Shown one piece after another: positions 9,829-20,574 of a DNA stretch of 60,996 nt (position 1 is the stretch's first letter; each line of letters begins with the position of its first letter). The translations under genes and the position numbers were made by a program. The stretch lies in the NCBI GenBank assembly GCA_017304945.1, contig JAFKLG010000078.1:1-60996 (forward strand). Direction: 5' to 3'. Source of the stretch: Rhodospirillales bacterium (GTDB lineage: Bacteria > Pseudomonadota > Alphaproteobacteria > Acetobacterales > Acetobacteraceae). A model generated the notes under the pieces. It worked only from the letters and a program-made list of their open reading frames with translations, ran no database searches and had not been told where the DNA came from.

Positions 9829-11037
9829 ATGGCCCTGAGCCGTTCCACCCGGGTCAACATCCTGATCGGCAACGGGCACTTCCTCTCGCATTTCTACATG
9901 CTGTGCCTGCCGCCGATGTTCCTGACCTGGCAGGACGCGTTCCACGCGAGCTTCGCCGAACTCGGCCTGGTGGTCGCCCTGATGTCGGGCACGACCGCGC
10001 TGCTGCAGACGCCGGTCGGCTTCCTGGTCGACCGCCACGGCGCCCGCCGCTTCCTGATCGGCGGGGCGCTGCTGATGTCGCTCGCCGTCGCCGCGATGGG
10101 GCTCGCGACGGCGTATTGGCAGATCCTGTTGCTCGCGGTCGCATCGGGGATCGGCAATTCGGTGTTCCACCCGGCCGATTACGCGATCCTGTCCGGCTCC
10201 ATCGAGAAGGAGCGCATGGGACGCGCCTTCGCCCTGCATACGTTCAGCGGCAATCTGGGCTTCTCCGCGGGGCCGCCGGTCAGCGCCCTGCTGATGGTCT
10301 TGATCGGCTGGCGCGAGACGCTGGTGCTGCTGGGGCTCCTCGGCGTCCCGGTGGTGATCTCGCTGCTGCTGCAGAGTCGCATCCTGAACGACCAGACCCG
10401 GCTCGAGCCCAAGCATGCCGGCGCGGCGCTGCGCGGGCGCGACCTGCTGACCAGCCGTACCATGATCCTGTTCCTGCTGTTCTTCATGCTGGGCGCGATG
10501 GCCGGCGGCGGGGTGCAGTCCTGGATCGTCACCGTGCTGCACGCGGTGAAGGGCATGAGCCTGGAGGCGGCCTCGCTCGCGCTGACCGCCTACATGGCGG
10601 GCTCCACCGTGGGCGTGCTGGTGGGCGGCTGGGTGGCGGACAACCTCAAGCGCGCGGTCGTGCCGGCGGTGTTCGGGCTGACCATCGCCTCCGCCCTGCT
10701 GATCCTGGTGGTGAACTGGCTGGCCCTGCCCGACCTCCTCGTCACCGCCCTCACCTTCTTCTCCGGCCTCGCGCTCGGCGCCAGCCGGACGCCGCGCGAC
10801 ATCATGGTCAAGGACGCGGCGCCACCGGGCCAGATCGGCAAGGTGTTCGGCTTCGTCAGCGCCGGGCTGCCGCTGGGCAGCGCGATCACGCCGGTGCCGT
10901 TCGGGTTCCTGATCGACCGGGGCTACCCGGAACTCGTGCTCGTGCTGGTGGCGACCATCCTGCTGCTGAGCCTGTTCTGCGCCGGGTCCGCCCGCGCGAG
11001 CGGCGGCGGCGTGCCGGCCGTCGTGCCCGCGGAGTAG
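9829..11037 (+). CDS. Major facilitator superfamily transporter
   Basis: A 402-residue membrane protein with about 12 hydrophobic helices. The first loop carries the MFS pattern as GFLVDRHGARRFLIGG (about residues 63-78), and the second half has GGWVADNLKRAV in the matching place. The N-terminal NGHFLSHFYMLCLPPMF resembles the fosmidomycin-resistance-type subgroup, but the substrate cannot be assigned. I start at the ATG at 9829 because AAGGA lies 8 bases upstream; a TTG 10 codons earlier is possible. It is divergent from rpmI and followed 164 bases later by a phosphodiesterase gene on the same strand, with no obvious functional link. Confidence 0.88.
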   Translation: MALSRSTRVNILIGNGHFLSHFYMLCLPPMFLTWQDAFHASFAELGLVVALMSGTTALLQTPVGFLVDRHGARRFLIGGALLMSLAVAAMGLATAYWQILLLAVASGIGNSVFHPADYAILSGSIEKERMGRAFALHTFSGNLGFSAGPPVSALLMVLIGWRETLVLLGLLGVPVVISLLLQSRILNDQTRLEPKHAGAALRGRDLLTSRTMILFLLFFMLGAMAGGGVQSWIVTVLHAVKGMSLEAASLALTAYMAGSTVGVLVGGWVADNLKRAVVPAVFGLTIASALLILVVNWLALPDLLVTALTFFSGLALGASRTPRDIMVKDAAPPGQIGKVFGFVSAGLPLGSAITPVPFGFLIDRGYPELVLVLVATILLLSLFCAGSARASGGGVPAVVPAE

Positions 11038-11201
11038 CACCGCCCCGAGGGCATCCGAACCAGCGTCCGGGTCGCGCCCGCCCCGGTCATGCAAGCGTCA
11101 CGGCACTTGCATCGGCGCGTCACAGGACCGCCGTATTGCCCCTCGACCGCTGATCGGCCGCATCAGGCGGTCGGGTCGGGTGGTGGAGCGGGAGGATGAC
11201 G

Positions 11202-12455
11202 ATGCGACGAGCCGTGGTGCTGATCCTGGACGGGCTGCGGCGGGACTTCGTCACGCCGGAGCTGATGCCGCATCTCGCGAGCTTCCGCGCCGGGGCGAGC
11301 TGGTTCGAGGCGCATCGGTCGGTGTTTCCCTCGGTGACCCGCTGCGTTTCCGCCTGCTTCGCGACCGGCTGCCTGCCGGCGCGGCACGGGCTGCAGGCAA
11401 ACACGATGGTACTCCAAGAGCCGCACGGCCAGGTGCTGCACGATGCGGGGGAGCCGGGTTTCCTCGATCATCGCCGGCGGGTGACGGGGCGCAGCCTGGA
11501 CGTGCCGACCCTGGCCGAACGGCTGGCCGGGCAGGGCGGATCGGTCATCATGGGGAATGTGTCGCCGGGCGCGACCTACACCCAGGATCCGGATCGGTTC
11601 GGCTTCCTGCATCACCGGGTCGGCAGCTTCGGTCCGGGCGGGGCGGCTCTGGCGGATGGGCTCGACTCGCTGCGGCCGGACCTGGCCGGCGACGCCGCCA
11701 TGGTGGACCGGCTGATCACCGAGGTGCTGTTCGGCCGGCAGCCCGCCCTGGCCCAGCTCTGGACCGCCGAACCCGACCACGCCCAGCACGAGATGGTGCT
11801 GGGCTCGCCGGCCCATCTCGCGCTGTTGCGGCAGGTGGATGCACATGTCGGGCTGGTGATCGACGCGGTGGAGCGGCTGCGTGCGACGGGCGACGAGGTG
11901 CTGCTGCTGATCGGGTCGGATCACGGGCACCAGACGGTGGATGGGGTGGTGGACGTGATGGCGGCGCTCGCGGCCGCGGTGCCCGAGGCGGAGGAGGCGG
12001 TCACCGTCGCCGCGAACGGTTCGGCGGCGCTGGTCTATCTCGATCCGGCGCGCGCCGACCTGCTGCCGCGCTTGGAGGCCGCGCTGTGGCAGGCCGACTG
12101 GGTGGACCAGGTGATCGGTCCGGACGGGTTGGCGGCGATCGGCCATTCGACCGCGAATGGCCTGGCGTTCCTGATCGCGATGCGGTCGTCGGAGGAAGCC
12201 AATGCGCATGGCATTCCCGGCCTGAGCCTGGTCGCCAAGCCGCATGTCGGGAAGGCGGACCGCCTCGGCTTCGGCCAGCATGGCGGCCTCGGACTCTGGG
12301 CGCAGTCGCCCGTGCTCACGATCCAGGGGCCGGGTTTCGAGCCCGGCGCGGTGCGGCGGGACGCGACGTCGGTGATCGACGCGGCGCCGACGATCCTGCG
12401 GCACCTCGGCCTGCCGGCGGACGGGATGGACGGGCGCCCGCTGCAGGGGGAGTAG
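11202..12455 (+). CDS. Type I phosphodiesterase/nucleotide pyrophosphatase family protein (alkaline phosphatase superfamily)
   Basis: A 417-residue enzyme of the metal-dependent alkaline phosphatase superfamily. Metal and nucleophile landmarks: VVLILDGLRRDF near the N-terminus (first Asp), SVFPSVTR (nucleophile region), AEPDHAQHE, and IGSDHGHQ (Asp-His). It likely hydrolyses phosphodiester or pyrophosphate bonds. No signal peptide is evident, so it may be cytoplasmic; the substrate is unknown. GGAGG at 11191-11195 is spaced correctly for the ATG at 11202, so I prefer that to the ATG at 11196, which overlaps the site. It converges on the HpcH/HpaI aldolase gene. Confidence 0.87.
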   Translation: MRRAVVLILDGLRRDFVTPELMPHLASFRAGASWFEAHRSVFPSVTRCVSACFATGCLPARHGLQANTMVLQEPHGQVLHDAGEPGFLDHRRRVTGRSLDVPTLAERLAGQGGSVIMGNVSPGATYTQDPDRFGFLHHRVGSFGPGGAALADGLDSLRPDLAGDAAMVDRLITEVLFGRQPALAQLWTAEPDHAQHEMVLGSPAHLALLRQVDAHVGLVIDAVERLRATGDEVLLLIGSDHGHQTVDGVVDVMAALAAAVPEAEEAVTVAANGSAALVYLDPARADLLPRLEAALWQADWVDQVIGPDGLAAIGHSTANGLAFLIAMRSSEEANAHGIPGLSLVAKPHVGKADRLGFGQHGGLGLWAQSPVLTIQGPGFEPGAVRRDATSVIDAAPTILRHLGLPADGMDGRPLQGE

Positions 12456-12527
12456 GGGCGGCGGCGCGACGCCGTGGATGGCCGCCCAGCGGCGGCCATG
12501 ACACAGAGTGCGGCGCGCCGTGCGCCG

Positions 12528-13355
12528 TCAGTAGGCGGAGGCCTGTTCCTGCTGGGCGCGGTCCGCGGGCAGGCCGTCCAGCGTGCGATGCAGGAAGCTC
12601 GCGCGGGACTCGGCGCCGGCCATCAGGAAGTTGCCGTCCTGCCCGGACAGGATGAAGCGCGCCCCCATCTCGATGTACCGGGGCATGATCTTCTCGTTGT
12701 AGATGCCCGCCATGCCGGGCCACTTCCCCGCTTTCTCGCAGGCCGCGATCATCGTCGCGTAGCAGTCGCGCAGCTTGTCGCTGCCGAAATCGCCGGGGAT
12801 GCCCATCTCGGCGCACAGGTCGTTCGAGCCGATCAGCAGCACGTCCACCCCCGGCACCGCCGCGATCTCGGCCGCGTTGGCGATCGCGATCGGCGTCTCC
12901 AGCATCACCACGGTCAGGTTCGCCTCGTTCAGGATGCGCGCGCCCTCGCCCACCGAACTGCTGCGCAACCCGTAATGCGGGCCCCATCCGCCGACCGAGC
13001 GATGGCCGATCGGGGGGTATTTCAGCTTGGACACGACTTCCCGCGCCTCGGCCGCCGTATCGACATGCGGCATGATGATGCCGAGGGCGCCGTTGTCGAG
13101 CGCGCGGGTGGCGATCGCGTATTCGCCGTTCGGCACGCGGGCGAGTGGGGCGATGCCGGCGTCCAGCGCGGCGGTCGCGATCTGGGCGCAGGATTCCAGC
13201 GACATGACCCCGTGCTCCATGTCCAGGAACAGCCAATCGAAGCCGGCGACCGCCATGGCCTTGGCGATCTCGACGCTGCGGGTCATGCGCACCCCGACGC
13301 CGAGGGACAGCTTGCCCTGTTCCAGTTTCTCGCGCGCGACGTTACGGACGGTCAT
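12528..13355 (-). CDS. HpcH/HpaI family aldolase (class II pyruvate-type)
   Basis: A 275-residue TIM-barrel aldolase of the family that includes 4-hydroxy-2-oxoheptanedioate aldolase. These enzymes cleave 4-hydroxy-2-oxo acids into pyruvate and an aldehyde with a divalent metal. Visible landmarks are LFLDMEHG (metal/acid region, about residue 46), PLARVPNGEY, the strand VMLETP with its conserved Glu, and VDVLLIGSNDLCAEMG with its conserved Asp. The ATG start is 20 bases after the hydrolase stop, and it is the last gene of the phyH-hydrolase-aldolase operon. The natural substrate is unknown. Confidence 0.9.
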   Translation of the reverse strand: MTVRNVAREKLEQGKLSLGVGVRMTRSVEIAKAMAVAGFDWLFLDMEHGVMSLESCAQIATAALDAGIAPLARVPNGEYAIATRALDNGALGIIMPHVDTAAEAREVVSKLKYPPIGHRSVGGWGPHYGLRSSSVGEGARILNEANLTVVMLETPIAIANAAEIAAVPGVDVLLIGSNDLCAEMGIPGDFGSDKLRDCYATMIAACEKAGKWPGMAGIYNEKIMPRYIEMGARFILSGQDGNFLMAGAESRASFLHRTLDGLPADRAQQEQASAY

Positions 13356-13375
13356 GGCGACGATTCCCTTGTTGG

Positions 13376-14836
13376 TTATGTCAGCGTGTCGATGGCCGTG
13401 GCGACCAGCCGGTTCAGCGCGCCGAGGTCCATCTTGTGGTCGGTCTCGTTGGCCACCGCGACCACGAGCCGCGCGCGCCGCAGGATGAAGATCCGCTGGT
13501 CGGAGGCGCCGGAGGCCCAGGCGGTGTCCTCCGGCAGGTCCGGGAACAGCCGGTCCGCGTTGGTGCGGAAGCAGGCCGCGTAGCTCGTGCCGGTATGGGT
13601 GGCGGTGAGCGCGTAGTCCGCCCAACCCTCCGGCAGCAGTCGCTCGCCGTTCCAGACTCCGTCCTGCAGGTACAGGACACCGAGCTTGGCGTAGTCCCGC
13701 AAGGTGGCGAAGCCGGCGCCGGAGGCGATGAAGTTGCCGGCGATGTCCGCCGAGTGCTGGTAGGAGGCCATGCCCAGCCGATCGGCGAGCAGGGCGTAGA
13801 CCGTCTCATGGTACGGCAGGCCGCGACGGGCGATCTGGTCGCGGATCACCGCCCCCAGCACGTTCACCCCGGCATTGATGTAGCGGAATACGCTGCCGGG
13901 CAGCGTTGCGACGAGGGAGCGCTGGGCCGTCTCGAACGCGTCCATGCCGTCCTGGTAGACCGCGCTGTTCTCGAACCCCAGGCTCACGCGCCCGTCCGGA
14001 TGCTGCACCGGAAAACCGAGACCGGAGCGCATCCGCAGCAGGTGGTCCAGCGTGATCAGCCGGTGGATGCCACGCGGATCGGACCAGAGCGGCGCCGGCG
14101 CGGGGTCGTGCACCGATCCCAGCCAGCCGTCATGAATAAGCCGGCCGATCAGCGTGCAGGTGATCGGCTTGGTCATCGACCAGGAGGGCGTGGCGCGGTC
14201 GGCGGCGCCGAAGCTGCTGTAGCGTTCCGCCAGGACGCGGTCGGGTTGGGCGATCAGCACGCCATAGGCCCCCGAACTGCCGGCGAAGAACGCATCGAGC
14301 GCGGCGGCGAGGCCAGGGGGTGGCGGCGGCGGCTGCGCGACGTCCTCGCCCCGGGGCCAGGCCTGGCCGGCGCCGGCAAGCTGGCGGTGCAGCGGCTTGG
14401 GATCGAAGCGGGGAACGGCGTGTTCGCCCAGCAGGATGCCGCCGTAGCCGGCGCGCGCGATCGCACTGCCGACGACCGGGGCGGGGAAGGACGGGTCATT
14501 CCAGCAGACCGTCACGCGCTTGTCGGCGGGATCGGCCTGGACCGTCAGCCGGTTCGCCGCCACCGCCTCGCGCAGCTCCGCGCTGAGGTCCATACCCTCT
14601 GGCCGCGCATCCAGCCCGGCCGGGACCAGCGCCGCCCGCCAGCGGTGGTGGCGGTCGGCGGTCGCGCGGTCGAGGCCGGAGACGAACAGCATGTCGGCAT
14701 AGCGCTTGGCCGCGAAGTTTACCGAACGCTGGCGCAGCGTGGCGGGCGAGGCGTCATACACCAGCGGGGTGACCGGCCCGTCGCCGAACGGGTGCGGGGT
14801 GCGGTCGAAGATCGGTTCGACGGGCGGACGGGTCAC
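13376..14836 (-). CDS. Serine hydrolase, beta-lactamase (class C/EstB-like) fold
   Basis: A 486-residue protein whose C-terminal two thirds is the beta-lactamase/penicillin-binding-protein fold. The catalytic SxxK is Ser220-Met-Thr-Lys223 (in PSWSMTKPITC) and the YxN is Tyr319-Ile-Asn321. Such proteins are mostly esterases, lactonases or peptidases rather than true beta-lactamases. There is no clear signal peptide, which favours a cytoplasmic role. The first ~170 residues are outside the core fold and end in a proline run (residues 169-174). The start is GTG, overlapping the phyH stop (GTGA), so the two genes are translationally coupled. The role is presumably ester or lactone hydrolysis in the pathway of this operon (inference). 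Confidence 0.88.
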   Translation of the reverse strand: MTRPPVEPIFDRTPHPFGDGPVTPLVYDASPATLRQRSVNFAAKRYADMLFVSGLDRATADRHHRWRAALVPAGLDARPEGMDLSAELREAVAANRLTVQADPADKRVTVCWNDPSFPAPVVGSAIARAGYGGILLGEHAVPRFDPKPLHRQLAGAGQAWPRGEDVAQPPPPPPGLAAALDAFFAGSSGAYGVLIAQPDRVLAERYSSFGAADRATPSWSMTKPITCTLIGRLIHDGWLGSVHDPAPAPLWSDPRGIHRLITLDHLLRMRSGLGFPVQHPDGRVSLGFENSAVYQDGMDAFETAQRSLVATLPGSVFRYINAGVNVLGAVIRDQIARRGLPYHETVYALLADRLGMASYQHSADIAGNFIASGAGFATLRDYAKLGVLYLQDGVWNGERLLPEGWADYALTATHTGTSYAACFRTNADRLFPDLPEDTAWASGASDQRIFILRRARLVVAVANETDHKMDLGALNRLVATAIDTLT

Positions 14837-15717
14837 CGAACCACCTCCGCCATGCGGGGAGCCGCGAAGAAGCGGTTCTTCATGCCCTTCTGGTTCTCGT
14901 AGAGCGATCCCTGCCGCTGCGCGGGCGGCAGCGGCAGGCGCACCGGCACCTGCGCGAGCCGCGGCGGCTGCGGCTCGCCGGCCACCATCAGCGCGTCGAA
15001 GGCCTCCAGCCCGGCCGGGAAGCCCAGCAGCGGCCAGGCATCCGCCGCGCGGAACTGGAACAGCAGCAGCCGGCGGTCGCGATCGGACAGGTTGGGCGCT
15101 GATCCATGCACCGCGCGCACGTGGTGCACCGTGATCGACCCGGCCTTGCCGGTGAGCGGGATGGCAGACGCGTAGTCCACGTCGCGGTTGGCCGGATCCA
15201 TCGCGCCGCAGAACACGCCATCCGCGTGGTGGTCGTAGACCGGTCCGCGATGGCTGTTCGGCACGATCATCAGCGGACCGTTCGCCATCTCCATGTCGTC
15301 GAACATCACGCCCACGGCGGCGAGGTCGTCGTTCGTGTGCGGGTAGAACGCCCAGTCCTGGTGCCACTCGACCGGCGCACCGAACCCCGCGCATTTCATG
15401 TTCAGCTTCGCCGTGTCGAACCGGATGTGCGGCCCCCAAAGGGCCTGCAGCACCGTGACGATGGCGGGGTGCCCGGTCAGCGCGGCATAGGCCGGGTGGT
15501 GCAGGTGGGCGGCCTTGATCCGGCGCACGCGCGGGGTCTCCGGCGTATGGCTGTCTTCCAGGTCGTAGATGTCCGTGTGGGTCGAGAGCCCGCGGGCCCG
15601 CTCCACGAACCCGTCGGTGACGGCGCGCAGCTCCTGCACTTCGGCCGGCGTCAGGACGTCTGGCACGACGATCGCGCCGACCTCGTTGTATTCGGCGATT
15701 TGGGCCTGGGTGAGCAT
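14833..15717 (-). CDS. Phytanoyl-CoA dioxygenase (PhyH) family protein
   Basis: A 294-residue Fe(II)/2-oxoglutarate-dependent oxygenase of the PhyH family, which hydroxylates aliphatic substrates. The iron ligands are visible: His119 and Asp121 (VEWHQDWAF) and His204 (RAVHGSAPN), with Arg215/216 placed to bind 2-oxoglutarate. The beta-strand residues around PLMIVPNSHRGP are also typical. It is the first gene of a three-gene operon with the serine hydrolase (4-base overlap) and the aldolase. The substrate cannot be read from sequence; PhyH members act on phytanoyl-CoA, ectoine, phosphonates and secondary metabolites. Confidence 0.9.
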   Translation of the reverse strand: MLTQAQIAEYNEVGAIVVPDVLTPAEVQELRAVTDGFVERARGLSTHTDIYDLEDSHTPETPRVRRIKAAHLHHPAYAALTGHPAIVTVLQALWGPHIRFDTAKLNMKCAGFGAPVEWHQDWAFYPHTNDDLAAVGVMFDDMEMANGPLMIVPNSHRGPVYDHHADGVFCGAMDPANRDVDYASAIPLTGKAGSITVHHVRAVHGSAPNLSDRDRRLLLFQFRAADAWPLLGFPAGLEAFDALMVAGEPQPPRLAQVPVRLPLPPAQRQGSLYENQKGMKNRFFAAPRMAEVVR

Positions 15718-16140
15718 CGGTTCCTCCCCGGATGCGGCGGCGAGCCTACACGCGGCTTCCGTTCCGGTCGAGCAGCACGGCCATTCCCATCGAGCAGCAC
15801 GCCAAGCCCGAGCGAGCCGCACGCTCATCCTGGCCGCGCTGAGCGCTCGGCCCGATCGAGCCGCACGTCCGTCCCGGACGCGCTCGATCCGCCCGCCGAC
15901 GGCCGCGCCGCTCTGCGATGGCGGGAGGGCAGGCATACCGTCGAGGGATGCAACGCGGCGGAAAAATCCTCCCGTGGCCCTCGCGAGGCGTGGGATTTTC
16001 TGCGACTGTCGCCGCACCATCGGCGGCGTCGCGGCCGCGGACCAACCGGGCGGCCGTCGTGACGGTTGCTGATCAATCGGCGGCCAGACGGCCGCGGTCG
16101 CGGGGCGCGAGCCGTCGCGGGGAAGTCGGGAGAGAGCTGC
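15718..16140. other. Gene-free divergent spacer with degenerate short repeats
   Basis: A 423-base stretch between divergent phyH and the YeiH-type gene. It holds degenerate direct repeats: TCGAGCAGCACG near 15768 and 15790, and related GAGCCGCACG copies near 15815 and 15858. Around 15960-16005 an A/T-containing hairpin (AAAATCC...GGATTTT) stands out in otherwise GC-rich DNA. No coding capacity looks real. Promoters for both flanking genes must be here but I cannot place them. Confidence 0.45.
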
Positions 16141-17196
16141 ATGGCCACACCGCAGAACGTCGCGTCCACGGCCGCCGCACCCCGACAACCCTCCGCCCAG
16201 ATGCGGCTGGCCGGCGGCGTGCTGCTGTGCCTGTTGATCGCGGTGGTGGCGGAATGGGCTTCCACCTACGCCCCGCTCGTCGGTGCGCCGCTGTTCGCGA
16301 TCGCCATCGGCGTCGTAGTGACCAACACGCTGCGCGAGCCGCTGCGGCTGAAATCCCTCCGCATCTCCGAGGTCAGCAAGCTCGCGCTGAAGGGCGGCAT
16401 CATCCTGCTGGGCGCCAGCCTCGATATCGGCGACATCCTGCGGACCGGCCTCGACTCGCTGCCGCTGCTGATCGTCACCATCGTGGTCGGGCTGGTCTGC
16501 GCCCTGGGCGTGGGCCGCGCGATGGGGGTGGACTGGCGCATGCGCTGCCTGATCGGCATCGGCACCACGATCTGCGGCGGCTCCGCCATCGCGGCGCTCG
16601 CCCCGGTGCTGCGCGCCAAGGCGGAGGAGATCGCCTACGCCATCTCCGTCATCTTCTTCTTCAACATGATCGCCGTCTTCGCCTTCCCGCCGCTCGGCCA
16701 TCTGATCGGCCTGTCCGACACCGGGTTCGGCCTGTGGGCCGGCACCGCCGTCAACGACACCTCCGCGGTGGTGGCGGCCGGCTTCGCCTACAGCCACGAC
16801 GCCGGGATCATGGCGACGATCGTGAAGCTGACCCGGACGACGCTGATCATCCCGCTGGTGATCGGGTTCGGCTTCGCCATGCCCTGGCTCGACCCGGAGG
16901 CGACCCGCAGCGAAACGTCGCTGGCGCAGCGCGTCTACAACGCCGTGCCGATGTTCATCCTGCTGTTCCTGGGGGCCGCGGTGCTGAACAGCCTCGGCCT
17001 GCTGGGCGGCTACGCGCCCGACATCCAGTTGCTCGGCCGCTGGGTGCTGGTGGTGGCGCTCGCCGCGGTCGGGCTGCAGGGCTACTGGAGCGCCTTCGTC
17101 GGCGCCGGCACGAAGCCGCTGCTGCTGGGGCTGGTGACCTGGATCGCGGTGGGCGCGTCGAGCCTGCTGATCCAGAGCTGGACCCACGCACTGTAG
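16141..17196 (+). CDS. YeiH/PSE-family putative sulfate exporter
   Basis: A 351-residue integral membrane protein with about 10-11 hydrophobic segments. It matches the YeiH (conserved hypothetical 698) family through LKGGIILLGASLDIGDI, GIGTTICGGSAIAALAPVL and GTAVNDTSAVVAAGFAYS. Members are annotated as putative sulfate exporters, and some take part in sulfite, taurine or sulfoacetate metabolism; export of sulfite or sulfate is plausible but unproven here. The ATG at 16141 is preferred over an in-frame upstream start because the added residues are low-complexity. No sulfonate-catabolism genes are adjacent. It ends in a strong palindrome shared with dnaJ. Confidence 0.88.
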   Translation: MATPQNVASTAAAPRQPSAQMRLAGGVLLCLLIAVVAEWASTYAPLVGAPLFAIAIGVVVTNTLREPLRLKSLRISEVSKLALKGGIILLGASLDIGDILRTGLDSLPLLIVTIVVGLVCALGVGRAMGVDWRMRCLIGIGTTICGGSAIAALAPVLRAKAEEIAYAISVIFFFNMIAVFAFPPLGHLIGLSDTGFGLWAGTAVNDTSAVVAAGFAYSHDAGIMATIVKLTRTTLIIPLVIGFGFAMPWLDPEATRSETSLAQRVYNAVPMFILLFLGAAVLNSLGLLGGYAPDIQLLGRWVLVVALAAVGLQGYWSAFVGAGTKPLLLGLVTWIAVGASSLLIQSWTHAL

Positions 17197-17201
17197 AAGA
17201 G

Positions 17202-17226
17202 TCCCCCTCCCGCAAGGGGAGGGGGA
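17202..17226. terminator. Bidirectional terminator/GC-rich palindrome between convergent yeiH-type gene and dnaJ
   Basis: A perfect 10-bp stem: TCCCCCTCCC (17202-17211) pairs with GGGAGGGGGA (17217-17226), with loop GCAAG. It lies 5 bases after one stop and 11 bases before the convergent dnaJ stop, the right place for a shared terminator. There is no U-tract. The same C-rich/G-rich palindrome type recurs at 48684-48800, so it belongs to a dispersed family. Confidence 0.6.
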
Positions 17227-17237
17227 TCAGTCACGGG

Positions 17238-18377
17238 TCAGCTCCGGCCTTCGAAGAAGGCGGCGACCTTGGCGAAGAAGCCCTCGTGGTCGGGGCTGCC
17301 CTTCTCGTGCTTCTGCGACTCCGCCTCGAACGACTCCAGCAGCTCGCGCTGCTTGGCGGTCAGGTTCTGCGGCGTCTCCACGGCGACCTGGATGAACATG
17401 TCGCCGCGCGCGGGGCTGCGCAGCACGGAGAAGCCCTTGCCGCGCAGCCGGAACTGATCGCCAGTCTGCGTGCCGGGCGGGATCTTCACCTTGGCCTTGC
17501 TGCCGTCGATCACCGGCACCTCGACCTCGCCGCCCAGGGCCGCCTGGGTCATGCGCAACGGCACCCGCAGCAGGATGTTGGCGGCGTCGCGCTGGAAGAA
17601 CTCGTGCGGGCGGATCGCCACATGGACATAGAGGTCGCCGTTCGCGGCGCCCGGCCCGCCCGCCTCGCCCTCGCCGGCCAGGCGGATCCGCGTGCCATCC
17701 TCGACGCCCGCGGGCACCGCGACCTGCAGGCTGCGCTCCCGCTGCACCGTGCCGGCGCCGCGGCAGATCCGGCACGGATTGCGCACCACACGGCCGGAGC
17801 CACCGCAGGTGGGGCAGGTCCGCTCGATCAGGAAGAAGCCCTGCTGCGCGCGGACCTTGCCGGCGCCGTGGCAGGTGCCGCAGGTGTCGGCGCTGCGACT
17901 CTTGTCCTCGGACCCGGTGCCGCCACACGCCTCGCAGGTGACCCGCGTGGGCACACGCAGATTGACCTTGGTGCCGGCGAACGCCTCGGCGAGGTCGATC
18001 TCGACCGCCTGGCGAATATCGGCGCCGCTGCGTGGGCGGCCTGATCCGCCGCGTCGGCCGCCGCCCATGAAGTCGCCGAACATCTGGTCGAAGATATCGC
18101 CCAGGCCGCCGGCGCCCGAGAAGTCGAACCCGCCCGGTCCGCCGCCGCCCTGCTCGAACGCGGCATGGCCGAACCGGTCATAGGCGGCCCGTTTCTGCTC
18201 GTCCTTCAGGACGTCGTAAGCCTCGCTGACCTCCTTGAACTTCGCTTCCGCCTGCTTGTCCCCCGGGTTGCGATCCGGGTGGTACTGCATGGCGAGCTTG
18301 CGATAGGCTCGCTTGAGGTCTTCGGCACTTGCTTCGCGCGCCACACCCAGCGTGGCGTAGTAGTCCTGCTTGGCCAT
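17238..18377 (-). CDS. dnaJ: Chaperone DnaJ (type I Hsp40)
   Basis: This co-chaperone delivers unfolded clients to DnaK and stimulates its ATPase. The 379 residues hold all type I parts in order: J domain (1-70) with the essential HPD in YHPDRNPGD, a Gly/Phe-rich linker, a zinc domain with four CxxCxGxG repeats ([32 protein letters not shown]), then the C-terminal client-binding domains. It lies 140 bases after dnaK on the same strand with a strong hairpin between them, so it may be made at lower level than DnaK. Confidence 0.98.
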   Translation of the reverse strand: MAKQDYYATLGVAREASAEDLKRAYRKLAMQYHPDRNPGDKQAEAKFKEVSEAYDVLKDEQKRAAYDRFGHAAFEQGGGGPGGFDFSGAGGLGDIFDQMFGDFMGGGRRGGSGRPRSGADIRQAVEIDLAEAFAGTKVNLRVPTRVTCEACGGTGSEDKSRSADTCGTCHGAGKVRAQQGFFLIERTCPTCGGSGRVVRNPCRICRGAGTVQRERSLQVAVPAGVEDGTRIRLAGEGEAGGPGAANGDLYVHVAIRPHEFFQRDAANILLRVPLRMTQAALGGEVEVPVIDGSKAKVKIPPGTQTGDQFRLRGKGFSVLRSPARGDMFIQVAVETPQNLTAKQRELLESFEAESQKHEKGSPDHEGFFAKVAAFFEGRS

Positions 18378-18463
18378 CTCAGCCCTTCATGGCAAGGCGC
18401 CGATGCGCCAGGCTCCACCGCCAGGGTCCAGGACCGTGGCGCGGAACGCAACCGGAAACGAGA

Positions 18464-18496
18464 TCGCGCCCGGCTTCCCTCGAAGCTCGGGCGCGA
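18464..18496 (-). terminator. Strong hairpin between dnaK and dnaJ
   Basis: TCGCGCCCG (18464-18472) pairs with CGGGCGCGA (18488-18496), and the inner GCTTC (18473-18477) pairs with GAAGC (18482-18486), leaving a CCTC loop and one bulged T: a near-perfect 14-bp stem. Read leftward it is followed by TCTCGTTTCC, a weak U-tract. It likely acts as a partial terminator or RNA processing/stability element that sets the DnaK:DnaJ ratio (inference). Confidence 0.6.
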
Positions 18497-18517
18497 CCTT
18501 CACTCATCTGCCCGAAA

Positions 18518-20440
<1,923 letters not shown>

Positions 20441-20505
20441 GAGTGGCTCCTTTCAGCGGAAATCGGCAGCCCGAAGCACCACCGATATCCCTATGGGTTG
20501 GTGGG

Positions 20506-20535
20506 GATGTAGTGAGGCGGGGTGGCCGGAAGCAA
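20506..20535 (-). promoter_or_regulatory. Possible promoter of dnaK
   Basis: On the minus strand, TTGCTT (20535-20530) and TACATC (20511-20506) are 18 bases apart, a weak sigma-70-like match about 65 bases before the dnaK ATG. I looked for a heat-shock sigma-32 site with CCCCAT-type -10 at proper spacing and for the CIRCE inverted repeat; neither is convincing. A 7-bp hairpin (GGCACGA/TCGTGCC, 20537-20560) between grpE and this site may end the grpE transcript. Confidence 0.3.
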
Positions 20536-20574
20536 GGGCACGACAGGGTTTTTTCGTGCCATTCCGGCACTGTT

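Noticed and set aside
13376..14836. Antibiotic-resistance beta-lactamase
   Set aside because: The SxxK/YxN fold also covers esterases; no signal peptide and its operon with an oxygenase and aldolase argue for catabolism.
20441..20574. CIRCE or heat-shock sigma-32 promoter before dnaK
   Set aside because: No inverted TTAGCACTC repeat, and no CTTGAA/CCCCAT pair with proper spacing could be found.
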